Source: Bryobacterales bacterium (lineage in GTDB: Bacteria; Acidobacteriota; Terriglobia; Bryobacterales; Bryobacteraceae). From it: a stretch of DNA of 64,000 nt. Both the position numbers and the translations under genes were made by a program. The stretch spans positions 124,001 to 188,000 of the forward strand of contig JADJOP010000032.1 in the NCBI GenBank assembly GCA_016713735.1, in the 5' to 3' direction. Below, one piece after another: positions 26,881 to 37,037 of the stretch. The stretch's first letter is position 1. Each line of letters begins with the position of its first letter. Under the pieces are notes generated by a model. That model did not search any database. It saw only the letters and a list, made by a program, of their open reading frames with translations, and was not told the origin of the DNA.

Positions 26881-28350
26881 ATGAGACTCAATCGGAAGAC
26901 GGCGGTGCGGGCTGTGTTCGGAGGGCTCACGCTGCTGCTGGCGGGGGGATGTTCGACTCCGGCGGAGAAGTTCCAAAAGCAGTTGAGCCGGGGCGGGAAA
27001 GTGTATTTGCCGCAGGGCGTTCTTGAGTTGAAGCAGCCTTTGACGATCAGCCCGGCGGTAAGGAACCTGGAAATCATCGGCTCAAAGGAGACCGTGATTC
27101 GCCCGCATGCCGAATTCCAGGGCGGGGCGTTCATTCGTTGCCGGTCGTGCAAGAACGTGCGGTTGCGGGGGTTTGTGATCGAGGGGACAGCCAACAGCGC
27201 GTCGGCGCTTCCGGTGGACATCCCGCCGAGCGAGGTTCCCTTTTTAAATCACTACCAAGGCAACGGCATTACGATGGACGGGGCCGATGGGGTGCTGGTG
27301 AGCGGCGTGACGTTCCGCGACATTGCCAGTTTTGCCGTGCTGGTGTCGCAATCGAAGAACGTGCGTATCGAGAACGTGGCGGTGTTGAACTCAGGCAGCC
27401 GCAACTCGCGCGGGCGCAACAACACGACGGGGGGAATTTTGTTTGAGGAGGGAAGCGACCGCTGGGAGGTGCTCGATTCACGGTTTGAAAAGATCCTGGG
27501 CAACGGGGTGTGGACGCATTCGCGCTATAACTCACCACGCAACTCCAACGGGCTGATCAAGGGCAACACGTTCACGACGATTGGGCGCGATGCGGTGCAG
27601 GTGGGCCACGCCAACCGGGTACGCGTGGTTGGGAACAAGGGGAAGCTGATCGGGTATCCGATCGACATCATCGACGTGGAGCACAACGCGACGCCGGTGG
27701 GGGTGGATACGGCGGGCAAGGTGGACGAGAGCTATTACACCGACAATACCTTTGAAGAGGTGAACGGGAAGTGTTTTGACCTGGACGGGTTCCATGACGG
27801 CGAGGTGGCGCGGAACGTGTGCATCAATCGCGGCAAGCCGGAGGATTACCCGCACGGTCACTTCGGGCTGGTGATGAACAACACGTTTCCGGAGATGCGT
27901 TCTCAGTTGATCACGGTTCGTGACAACGTTTTTGACGGCATGAAATTCGGCGGGTTGTTCGTGATCGGGGCTGGGCACAAGATCATCGGCAACAAGCTGT
28001 TGAACCTGAACCGGGCGGCGTGCAACGAGCGCAAGGCGGAGTTTGGCTGCGTGGCGTTTCCCGATGAGCCGGATGTGATGAAGGCCGGGATTTATCTAGG
28101 CCAGCGCGCCGAGAGGCCGGACCCGGTGGAGGATATTCTCATTGAGAACAACCAGATCACCGGCCATCAGATGAAGTCAAACTGCATTCTGTATGCGCCG
28201 AGGGTGAATCCGGCGACGCTGCAATCGAAGGGCAATGTGTGCACGGACGTGGTGTACCGCGACGATTCGTTGCCCAGGCTGGGCGACCAAAAAGCGGCGC
28301 CGACGCAGGGTGATGAGTATCGCGTGTTGCAGATGCCGGAAGTGAAATAG
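26881..28350 (+). CDS. Secreted parallel beta-helix repeat lipoprotein
   Basis: 489 aa. The leader VFGGLTLLLAGGCSTP carries a lipobox (AGGC), so an outer-membrane or periplasmic lipoprotein is expected. The body has many right-handed beta-helix turns: repeats such as NVRLRGFVIEGT, GVLVSGVTFRDI, NVRIENVAVLNS and NGLIKGNTFTTI. The fold is typical of polysaccharide lyases, epimerases and carbohydrate-binding proteins; no known catalytic triad is recognised. The methyltransferase gene starts 2 nt after its stop. Confidence 0.85.
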   Translation: MRLNRKTAVRAVFGGLTLLLAGGCSTPAEKFQKQLSRGGKVYLPQGVLELKQPLTISPAVRNLEIIGSKETVIRPHAEFQGGAFIRCRSCKNVRLRGFVIEGTANSASALPVDIPPSEVPFLNHYQGNGITMDGADGVLVSGVTFRDIASFAVLVSQSKNVRIENVAVLNSGSRNSRGRNNTTGGILFEEGSDRWEVLDSRFEKILGNGVWTHSRYNSPRNSNGLIKGNTFTTIGRDAVQVGHANRVRVVGNKGKLIGYPIDIIDVEHNATPVGVDTAGKVDESYYTDNTFEEVNGKCFDLDGFHDGEVARNVCINRGKPEDYPHGHFGLVMNNTFPEMRSQLITVRDNVFDGMKFGGLFVIGAGHKIIGNKLLNLNRAACNERKAEFGCVAFPDEPDVMKAGIYLGQRAERPDPVEDILIENNQITGHQMKSNCILYAPRVNPATLQSKGNVCTDVVYRDDSLPRLGDQKAAPTQGDEYRVLQMPEVK

Positions 28351-28352
28351 CC

Positions 28353-29654
28353 GTGGCGACTCCGGATACGACGCTGGCTGGTGTTCGGGCGCGGATGCGC
28401 GAGGACTGGAACGCACGGGCCGCCGAGGATGCGCACTACTATGTGGCGTTTGGGCGGCGCAACCAGAGCGGCGAGGAGTTTTTCGATACGGCGCGGGAGC
28501 AGGTGCGCGGGCTGATGCTGGAGATCCGGCGGCTGCCTGCGACGCGGGCGAGGGCAAGGCGGGCGCTGGAGATCGGCTGCGGGCCGGGGCGGTTGATGAA
28601 GCCGCTGTCGGCGGTGTTTGGCGAGATTCATGGGGTCGACATTTCGGACCAGATGATAGAGCGGGCACGCGAGAACCTGGCGGGCATTTCGCATGCGCAT
28701 CCGCACCATGCGCCGAACTCAAACCTGGAGGCGTTCGCCGACGAGTCGTTCGATTTTGTCTATTCGTACGCGGTGTTCCAGCACATTCCGAGCCGCGAGG
28801 TGGTAATGGGCTACCTGGACGAGGCGGCGCGAGTGCTGAAGCCGGGCGGGGTCATCCGGGCGCAGATTAACGGGCTGCCGCAGGCGGCGCGCGTGTATGA
28901 CACCTGGAGCGGGGTGCGGATTTCGGCCGGGGAGGTGCGGGGGTGGTCGCGGGAGGCAGGGTTGCGGTTGCTGGCCCTGGAAGGCGTGGGCACGCAGTAT
29001 ATGTGGGCCACGTTCCGCAAACCGCTGGGGGGGGTGAGCGGGGCGGCGGCGGTGCGCATCCGGCGCGTGACGAATGCGCATTCGAGTGAACCGGCGGCGC
29101 CGGTGCGGGGGCGGTTCGCGGCGTTGTCGTTGTGGGTGGAGGGGTTGCCGGAGGAGGCGGACCTGAACGAGATGGAGGTGCGCGTGTGCGGCGCGGCGTC
29201 GACGCTGACTTATTTGGGGCCGTCGGAGTTTGACGGCATCCGGCAGTTGAATTTGCTACTGCCCGAGGGGCTGGCGACAGGGCTGGGACCTGTGGAGTTG
29301 CGGGCTCTGGGCACGGCGGAGCCAGCGTGCGCGTTGGTGCGGTTGATTTCGCCCGGGCCGCCGGTGCCGCGGGTGCTGTCAGTGACCGATGGGATTGACC
29401 TGCTGTCGGGCTCGCGCATCGTGACCGGGACGGTGAAGGCGGTGCTGGAAGAGGTAGAGCAGCCGGAGTTGCTGCGGGCGTCGGTGGGCGGATGCGTGGT
29501 GGAATCGCTCGATCACTTCTGCACGGACCCGCGGCTGCCGCGCTATGAAGTGAATTTTGATGTGCCGGCGGTGGTGGCGAGCGGTTCGGTGAGCGTGCGG
29601 ATGGAACTGGGGGAGCGGGCGTTGGGTGAGTTTCCGGTGGAGATTTTCCGGTAG
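28353..29654 (+). CDS. SAM-dependent methyltransferase with a C-terminal beta-rich extension
   Basis: 433 aa from a GTG at 28353. The class I methyltransferase domain is in the first ~200 residues: ALEIGCGPGRLMKPL (motif I), IHGVDISDQMIERAR (motif II) and FDFVYSYAVFQHI (motif IV), followed by VLKPGGVIRAQING. The remaining ~220 residues appear to form two immunoglobulin-like beta domains, unusual for a soluble methyltransferase and perhaps for substrate or glycan binding. Gene spacing ties it to the beta-helix lipoprotein. The Wzt-like protein nearby hints at a polysaccharide context; the substrate is unknown. Confidence 0.82.
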   Translation: MATPDTTLAGVRARMREDWNARAAEDAHYYVAFGRRNQSGEEFFDTAREQVRGLMLEIRRLPATRARARRALEIGCGPGRLMKPLSAVFGEIHGVDISDQMIERARENLAGISHAHPHHAPNSNLEAFADESFDFVYSYAVFQHIPSREVVMGYLDEAARVLKPGGVIRAQINGLPQAARVYDTWSGVRISAGEVRGWSREAGLRLLALEGVGTQYMWATFRKPLGGVSGAAAVRIRRVTNAHSSEPAAPVRGRFAALSLWVEGLPEEADLNEMEVRVCGAASTLTYLGPSEFDGIRQLNLLLPEGLATGLGPVELRALGTAEPACALVRLISPGPPVPRVLSVTDGIDLLSGSRIVTGTVKAVLEEVEQPELLRASVGGCVVESLDHFCTDPRLPRYEVNFDVPAVVASGSVSVRMELGERALGEFPVEIFR

Positions 29655-29667
29655 GGGAGCTGGCGGC

Positions 29668-30249
29668 TTATTTCGCGGCTTTGGGACTTGGCAAGGGAGT
29701 AGCCGCACCCTTGCCGCGCACCCACTCGGGAAGCAGCGGCCGCCATTCACGTGCTTGCTGCGTGCTTAGGTCCGTGGGAACCATTTCCATCAAGCGGAAT
29801 ACACCGTCTCCCGATACATCGTAGAAGGCAAGCCGGTAGTCGGCGCCAACGCAGCCACCGTGTTTAGTAAACGCATCCACACTGCACGGATGCGCGCTCA
29901 CGATATAGAGGAACTCTCTCGCACCGACGCTGTAGTGCTGCAGTTGCCCCGCCACTAGCCGTTGCCTAAAAAGGTGGGGCACGCCGTCAATGATGTGCAC
30001 AAAAGTGATTTCGGCCGAGTGGTAGTCTTTACGGCGTGAATCCCAAATCGGGAGCTCGTCAAAGTGGGTAACCACGACCTTCTGCCCGCCCATCGTCACG
30101 ACTTCTGCCTTCGTTGGCTTCCTTGTGGAGGCGATCTGACGCCCTGGAATCGTCCAGCCATCCCGATCATAGACGCGTGCTGCTGCCGAGTTGCTCTGAC
30201 CGAAGGAGGTCAACGTCGACAGGCAAAGAAGAGCAATGAGAGAGCGCAT
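29668..30249 (-). CDS. Secreted protein of unknown function
   Basis: 193 aa with a signal peptide (MRSLIALLCLSTLTSFGQ). The mature part is rich in aromatic and charged residues, has three cysteines (two in HPCSVDAFTKHGGC could form a disulfide) and ends in a Pro/Ala/Lys tail. No family is recognised. It converges on the methyltransferase gene with 13 nt between stops. Its GC content and codon use are visibly lower in G than those of its neighbours, so it may have been acquired recently. Confidence 0.6.
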   Translation of the reverse strand: MRSLIALLCLSTLTSFGQSNSAAARVYDRDGWTIPGRQIASTRKPTKAEVVTMGGQKVVVTHFDELPIWDSRRKDYHSAEITFVHIIDGVPHLFRQRLVAGQLQHYSVGAREFLYIVSAHPCSVDAFTKHGGCVGADYRLAFYDVSGDGVFRLMEMVPTDLSTQQAREWRPLLPEWVRGKGAATPLPSPKAAK

Positions 30250-30256
30250 TCTTCAT

Positions 30257-30475
30257 TCACCGCCTCAGCTTCGCGAACAGCCGCTGCATTTCCACCATGC
30301 CTGAGGTGGAGCGCGGCGGGAGGGTGCGGATGGCGTGGTTGAAGGCTGGTTCGAGGAGGGTGAGGACCTGGCGGTTGTCGGCGGTGCGGATCTCTTCGCG
30401 GCGGAGGGCTTCGAGGGTGGGCGCGGCTTCAGCCCACTGGCGGAGGCGCTGGCGGATGAGGTCCTGGTCGCTCAC
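30257..30475 (-). CDS. Small helical protein, unknown function
   Basis: 72 aa from GTG 30475, translating as VSDQDLIRQRLRQWAEAAPT then a charged helical stretch and the C-terminus SGMVEMQRLFAKLRR. It looks like an all-helical basic protein. Proteins of this size and pattern sometimes sit next to nucleotidyltransferase-type toxins, but no such partner is present. It lies 7 nt upstream of the secreted protein gene on the same strand. Both the start and reality of the gene are moderately supported by codon structure. Confidence 0.5.
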   Translation of the reverse strand: MSDQDLIRQRLRQWAEAAPTLEALRREEIRTADNRQVLTLLEPAFNHAIRTLPPRSTSGMVEMQRLFAKLRR

Positions 30476-30508
30476 GCTTCGATGATCGCACGGCGGGCGG
30501 GGCGGGAG

Positions 30509-30625
30509 GAGTTGGCCCGCCAGGTCGCGGCAGGAGGACTCGATTCCCTCCGGATTATTGGATCGGTACAATCCTGGGTGGAGGTGCCCTATGGCCCGTC
30601 GCAAGAGTTTGACGTCCTCCGCGAG
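30509..30625 (-). pseudogene. Possible remnant of a peptidase S41-family N-terminus
   Basis: The minus-strand frame reads LAEDVKLLRRAIGHLHPGLY followed by RSNNPEGIESSCRDLAGQL. The D-x3-L-x6-HPGLYR spacing is what is seen near the N-terminus of exported S41 (C-terminal-processing/tricorn-type) peptidases. Nothing of the PDZ or catalytic domain follows: the small helical gene begins instead. I read it as a decayed fragment; chance resemblance cannot be excluded. Confidence 0.35.
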
Positions 30626-30818
30626 TCCGTCTTTCTCGAGAAGGGATTCGGCCAAAACCCCGCGCGGGGTGATGACCCGGAACATTCCGAGGAAGCCCAT
30701 GAAAACAATTCGCCGCACTCCTGTTTGACGCGCCGGAGTGGCTCCGGGCACATAAAGCGATGTGGTGCAACTGATTTCATGAAGCCGTAACCCATAGCAC
30801 AACATATAGATATTTTCC

Positions 30819-30867
30819 TTGACAGACCACTACTTATGGGGTGAAACTGGCAATCGTTCGCCAGTTT
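30819..30867 (+). promoter_or_regulatory. Candidate nrdJ promoter element and leader hairpin
   Basis: A perfect TTGACA lies at 30819-30824 with a weak -10-like GTGAAAC around 30841. It is followed by a perfect 8-bp inverted repeat AAACTGGC (30844-30851) and GCCAGTTT (30860-30867) around an 8-nt loop. A third copy of AACTGGC recurs at 30896-30902, close to the GGAGG at 30917-30921. The repeat overlaps the presumed transcription start, so it could be an operator or an mRNA hairpin. It does not match a known NrdR box or a B12 riboswitch core. Confidence 0.4.
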
Positions 30868-30928
30868 CTTCTCCTTCACTCAGGTGGTTTTGGTGAACTG
30901 GCTAAGTGTCTAATACGGAGGGTTTTCG

Positions 30929-33754
30929 ATGGGACAGCTGATGGTTGACCTCGGTTCGCGGCTGGGCGAGCTCCGAAGGTCGCTGCCGGTGGAGCAGAGG
31001 ACGGGAATCGCGTTTCCGCGGTATTTCACAGCAAATCTGGCGGCGGGAAGAACACCGTACGACGAGATGAACTGGGAGCTGCGGACGGCGACGATCGGGA
31101 ACGACAAGGGCGCGGTGATTTTCGAGCAGCGCGATATTGAGATGCCGGCCGACTGGTCACAAACGGCAACAAATATCGTTGCGAGCAAATATTTTCATGG
31201 CAAGATGGGCTCACCGGACCGGGAGCGCTCGCTGGGGCAGCTGGTGCACCGGGTGGTGGACACGATCGCGGACTGGGGCATTGCGGGGAAGTATTTCCGC
31301 ACGCCGGAGGACGGGGAGAACTTCCGCAACGAACTGGCGCACCTGATGCTGACGCAGAAGGCGTGCTTTAACTCGCCGGTGTGGTTCAACGTGGGCGTGA
31401 AGAGCGAGGCGCGGGGCTACGGCTGGTATTACGACGAGCGGACGCAGCACGTAAAGAAGGTGGATGCGGATGTGCACCGGCCGCAGTGCTCGGCGTGCTT
31501 CATCAATTCGGTGACGGATTCGCTGGAGTCGATTCTGGAACTGGCCAAGACCGAGGGCATGCTGTTCAAGTATGGCTCGGGGACGGGGACCAACCTGTCG
31601 GCGCTGCGGGAAGAGGATGCGATTCTGTCGGGCGGCGGGCGGGCGAGCGGTCCGCTGAGCTTCATGAAGGGCTTCGACGCCTTTGCCGGGGTGATCAAGA
31701 GCGGCGGCAAGACGCGGCGGGCGGCGAAGATGGTGATTCTCAACGCCGAGCATCCCGACGTGGAGAAGTTCATCTGGTGCAAGGCGAAGGAAGAGAAGAA
31801 GGCGCACACGCTGATCGACAGCGGGTACGACTCGTCGCTCGATGGCGAGGCCTATTCGAGCGTGTTCTTCCAGAACGCCAACAACAGCGTGCGGGTGAAC
31901 GATGAGTTCATGCACGCGGTGACGGCGGATGCGGACTGGTGGACGAAGTCGGTGCACAACGGCGCGCCGGTAAAACGCTACCGGGCGCGCGACCTGATGA
32001 AGCAGATTTGCGAGGCGACCTGGCAGTGCGGCGATCCGGGCATGCAGTTTGATTCGACGATCAACCGCTGGCACACGTCGAAGGCGAGCGGGCGGATCAA
32101 CGCCTCGAATCCGTGCTCGGAGTACATGTTCCTGGACGATTCGGCGTGCAACCTGGCGTCGTTCAACCTGATGAAGTTTGTCGGGCCGGACGGGCAGTTC
32201 AACGTGGAGGCCTACCGGCACGCGGTGGACACGATGATCACGGCGATGGAGATCATTGTGGAGAACGCGAGCTATCCGACGGACCGGATTGCGAAGAACT
32301 CGCGTGATTTCCGGCCGCTGGGGCTGGGCTATGCGAACCTGGGCGCGCTGCTGATGTCGCAGGGCACGGCCTATGATTCCGACGAGGGCCGGGCCTGGGC
32401 GGCGGGGCTGACGGCGGTGATGTGCGGTCAGGCCTACCTGACGAGCGCGCGGATTGCCGAGTGCACGGGGCCGTTTCCGGAGTATGCGCCGAACGAGGCG
32501 AGCTTCCTGGAAGTGATCCGGATGCACCGCGACTCGGTGCCGAACATCGATTCGCGGAAGATCCCGAATGCGCTGTTCGAGGCCTCGAGGCAGTGCTGGC
32601 ACGATGCCTACGAGAAGGGCCGCGTGGTGGGTTTCCGCAATTCGCAGGCGACGGTGATCGCGCCGACGGGCACGATCGGCTTCATGATGGATTGCGACAC
32701 GACGGGCATTGAGCCAGAGCTGGCGCTGATCAAGTACAAGAAGCTGGTGGGCGGCGGCGTGATCAAGATCGTGAACAACACGGTACCGGCGGCGCTGTTC
32801 AAGCTGGGCTACAACGCCGATCAGGTGGAGAAGATCGTGTCCCACATTGACGCCACGGGGACGATCGAAGCGGCGCCGGGCATCAAGGATGAGCACCTGT
32901 CGGTGTTCGACACGAGCTTCCGTCCGCAGAACGGAACGCGATTCATCCAACACATGGGGCACGTGCGGATGATGGCGGCGACGCAGCCGTTCATTTCGGG
33001 AGCGATTTCGAAGACGATCAACATGCCCGAGGAGTCGACGGTGGAAGACGTCATGGACGCCTACCTGGAGAGCTGGCGGCTGGGGCTGAAGGCGGTGGCG
33101 ATTTACCGCGATGGCTCCAAGCGCGTGCAGCCGCTGAGCTCGGGTTCGGGCAAGGGCGAGAAAAAGGGCGTCGAGCAGATTCCGATGACGTCGAACATCG
33201 TGGAGAAGATTGTGTACCGGCCGATCCGGCGGCGGCTGCCGGATGAGCGCGTGTCGGTGACGCACAAGTTCTCGATTGCCGGCCACGAGGGCTACATCAC
33301 GGTGGGGCTGTTTGACGACGGCACGCCGGGCGAGCTGTTCGTGCGCATGGCCAAGGAGGGCTCGACGATTTCGGGCCTGATGGACAGCTTTGCGACGGCG
33401 ATCAGCTACGGCCTGCAGTATGGGGTGCCGCTGAAGTTCTATGTCGACAAGTTCAGCCACGTGCGGTTTGAGCCGAGCGGCTGGACGGGGAACAAGCAGA
33501 TTCCCTATGCGAAGTCGATCATGGACTACATGTTCCGCTGGCTCGGGGCGCGGTTCCTGGGACCGGAGTACAAGACGACGGAGGTGGGCGGCGAGATGCT
33601 GTTGAAGCCCACCGAGCCGGAGCCGCAGCAATCGCTGCCGTTTGACCATGCGACGTCGGATGCGCCGCTGTGCGCCGAGTGCGGCTCGATCATGGTGCCG
33701 AACGGGGCGTGTTTCAAGTGTGAGAATTGCGGCGGGACGAGCGGCTGCTCGTAG
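30929..33754 (+). CDS. nrdJ: Vitamin B12-dependent (class II) ribonucleoside-diphosphate reductase
   Basis: 941 aa, full length. It has the class II core: NSPVWFNVG near residue 150, QCSACFINSV (active-site Cys region), LFKYGSGTGTNLS, SGGGRASGPLSFM, NPCSEYMFLDDSACNLAS and FRNSQATVIAPTGTIGFMMD. A C-terminal zinc-ribbon-like Cys tail (CAEC, then CFKCENCGGTSGC) probably serves in re-reduction of the active site. It reduces ribonucleotides to deoxyribonucleotides with adenosylcobalamin and works with or without oxygen. A GGAGG site lies 7 nt upstream of the ATG and a strong terminator follows, so it is a single-gene unit. Confidence 0.96.
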   Translation: MGQLMVDLGSRLGELRRSLPVEQRTGIAFPRYFTANLAAGRTPYDEMNWELRTATIGNDKGAVIFEQRDIEMPADWSQTATNIVASKYFHGKMGSPDRERSLGQLVHRVVDTIADWGIAGKYFRTPEDGENFRNELAHLMLTQKACFNSPVWFNVGVKSEARGYGWYYDERTQHVKKVDADVHRPQCSACFINSVTDSLESILELAKTEGMLFKYGSGTGTNLSALREEDAILSGGGRASGPLSFMKGFDAFAGVIKSGGKTRRAAKMVILNAEHPDVEKFIWCKAKEEKKAHTLIDSGYDSSLDGEAYSSVFFQNANNSVRVNDEFMHAVTADADWWTKSVHNGAPVKRYRARDLMKQICEATWQCGDPGMQFDSTINRWHTSKASGRINASNPCSEYMFLDDSACNLASFNLMKFVGPDGQFNVEAYRHAVDTMITAMEIIVENASYPTDRIAKNSRDFRPLGLGYANLGALLMSQGTAYDSDEGRAWAAGLTAVMCGQAYLTSARIAECTGPFPEYAPNEASFLEVIRMHRDSVPNIDSRKIPNALFEASRQCWHDAYEKGRVVGFRNSQATVIAPTGTIGFMMDCDTTGIEPELALIKYKKLVGGGVIKIVNNTVPAALFKLGYNADQVEKIVSHIDATGTIEAAPGIKDEHLSVFDTSFRPQNGTRFIQHMGHVRMMAATQPFISGAISKTINMPEESTVEDVMDAYLESWRLGLKAVAIYRDGSKRVQPLSSGSGKGEKKGVEQIPMTSNIVEKIVYRPIRRRLPDERVSVTHKFSIAGHEGYITVGLFDDGTPGELFVRMAKEGSTISGLMDSFATAISYGLQYGVPLKFYVDKFSHVRFEPSGWTGNKQIPYAKSIMDYMFRWLGARFLGPEYKTTEVGGEMLLKPTEPEPQQSLPFDHATSDAPLCAECGSIMVPNGACFKCENCGGTSGCS

Positions 33755-33774
33755 GCCGCGGGACGCAGTGAATG

Positions 33775-33808
33775 GCCCGGTCTCCCGTGCGGGGGGCCGG
33801 GCTTTTTT
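33775..33808 (+). terminator. Rho-independent terminator of nrdJ
   Basis: A 12-bp GC-rich stem (33775-33786 with 33791-33802, two G-T pairs) with a GTGC loop, followed by six T residues (33803-33808). It begins about 20 nt after the nrdJ stop. Confidence 0.9.
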
Positions 33809-33853
33809 GTTGGGGGGCGGGTGTGTCCAAAGGTCCGGCGGTACAATGCCGGT

Positions 33854-34060
33854 ATGATCGACTGGCGCGAACGCATCACTGCCGATCAGGCCGTCTGCCA
33901 TGGCAAGGCGTGCATTCGCGGCACTCGCATCATGGTGTCTGTTGTCCTGGACAACGTCGCCGCGGGAGTATCCCGCGAGGAGATTCTGGCGAGCTATCCG
34001 AGCCTGCGACCAGCCGACATCGATGCCGCGCTCGTGTACTCCAACGCTGTGAACCAATGA
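33854..34060 (+). CDS. DUF433 domain protein (antitoxin-like)
   Basis: 68 aa from ATG 33854. It matches the DUF433 pattern throughout: WRERITADQAVCHGKACIRG, TRIMVSVVLDNVAAGVSREE and ILASYPSLRPADIDAALVY. The fold is a small DNA-binding helical domain; in toxin-antitoxin loci it acts as the antitoxin, usually beside a DUF5615 PIN-like toxin. No DUF5615 gene follows here; instead a broken HicB-like reading frame starts 4 nt later. It may be an orphan of a decayed locus. Confidence 0.85.
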   Translation: MIDWRERITADQAVCHGKACIRGTRIMVSVVLDNVAAGVSREEILASYPSLRPADIDAALVYSNAVNQ

Positions 34061-34064
34061 GGGC

Positions 34065-34178
34065 ATGAAGCGACCCTTCGCAGCATCCGTCTGGCGCGAA
34101 GGCGACTGGTTTGTCGCCCAGTGCCTGGATCTCGACATCGCCTGCCAAGGCGATCCGAAGAAGAGGCACTGGCCAACC
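34065..34178 (+). pseudogene. Truncated, frameshifted HicB-like antitoxin gene
   Basis: The frame from ATG 34065 reads MKRPFAASVWREGDWFVAQC then LDLDIACQG, the typical start of HicB/UPF0150 proteins. The expected continuation, SEEEALAN, is present but in another frame (about 34152-34175), so a single base is missing near 34150. After this match, similarity stops, and the minus-strand gene at 34201 begins within 30 nt. A complete HicB would need 40 or more further residues, and no HicA toxin is visible. I read it as a gene broken by the adjacent low-GC insertion. Confidence 0.55.
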
Positions 34179-34200
34179 GATACATCTTCACAATCGACAC

Positions 34201-34755
34201 TCAAGCCAATTTGGGCGTGGACTGCGCCACCAAACTACGGGAACATCGAGGCACCAAACTGGACAAACCGAACAATGTCCAGTTCTGCTTTCCAGGGTGC
34301 GCCATTGCGCTCCCCTGCATGTAGACGGTTGGCTTGAGATACCGTCGATGCCACTCCTCGACCCTGTTGATATCGAAATTGATCAGCTTTGAATGAATGA
34401 GCTTGTTGCAGGCTTCGCGCAGATTGAGCGGCTGGCCGATAGGATTGCCTGAAGAGACCCACAGGAGCCCGACTATGTCCTTCTCCGCGCCCGAGGGGAA
34501 CCCATGAAATTGCTCAAAGAGATCATCCTTAAGCCTGATGAGGACCGCGCACTCGATGAGCAGCTGAGTGATCTGCGATTCCTCATGTTCATCCCTAAGA
34601 GCAGTAAAAGCGCAGCCAATCTCCCCCTCGCACAACTCAGAGATATCGCTGCTGGCTAGAAACAGACATAACAGGTTGTAGAGTTTCTCCCGGGATTCAT
34701 GCGAGTCAATCCTCGGCCCCTTACAGTGGTGCCAGCTTGTGTCGTACTCGGCCAT
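34201..34755 (-). CDS. Unknown protein on a low-GC patch
   Basis: 184 aa from ATG 34755. GC content and codon choice are clearly lower than in the rest of the window, suggesting transfer. The protein is mostly helical; it contains LREACNKLIHS, which is reminiscent of the RNxxxH motif of HEPN proteins but with Cys in place of the Arg, and then YLKPTVYMQGSAMAHPGKQN. The last ~20 residues run into the broken HicB-like gene and may not be native. No domain is recognised. A defence-related role would fit the setting but is only a guess. Confidence 0.55.
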   Translation of the reverse strand: MAEYDTSWHHCKGPRIDSHESREKLYNLLCLFLASSDISELCEGEIGCAFTALRDEHEESQITQLLIECAVLIRLKDDLFEQFHGFPSGAEKDIVGLLWVSSGNPIGQPLNLREACNKLIHSKLINFDINRVEEWHRRYLKPTVYMQGSAMAHPGKQNWTLFGLSSLVPRCSRSLVAQSTPKLA

Positions 34756-37033
<2,278 letters not shown>

Positions 37034-37037
37034 CCGC

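Noticed and set aside
26881..29654. A polysaccharide-export locus built on the Wzt-like gene
   Set aside because: No Wzm permease, glycosyltransferase or polymerase is adjacent, and the Wzt-like protein lacks ATPase motifs, so a complete export system is not supported.
30799..30818. Possible NrdR box upstream of nrdJ (ACAACATATAGATATT)
   Set aside because: Only the central ATATA resembles the NrdR consensus, there is no dyad symmetry and no second box at the usual spacing.
30780..30928. Cobalamin riboswitch upstream of nrdJ
   Set aside because: The leader is only about 80-110 nt and lacks the B12-box core; the same check upstream of the TonB receptor fails because that gene overlaps its neighbour.
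31211..34204. A nearly 1000-codon open frame on the minus strand opposite nrdJ
   Set aside because: It mirrors the high-GC codon pattern of nrdJ, is Arg/His-rich with no domain, and nrdJ itself is a clear conserved enzyme. The same applies to the long frames at 6-1640 (+), 9675-11237 (-) and 44990-43926 (-).
34660..34690. Possible dif-like site (AACAGACATAA and neighbouring bases)
   Set aside because: One half-site shares an ACATAA core with XerD sites, but the second half does not match and the centre differs, so it is not convincing as the terminus resolution site.
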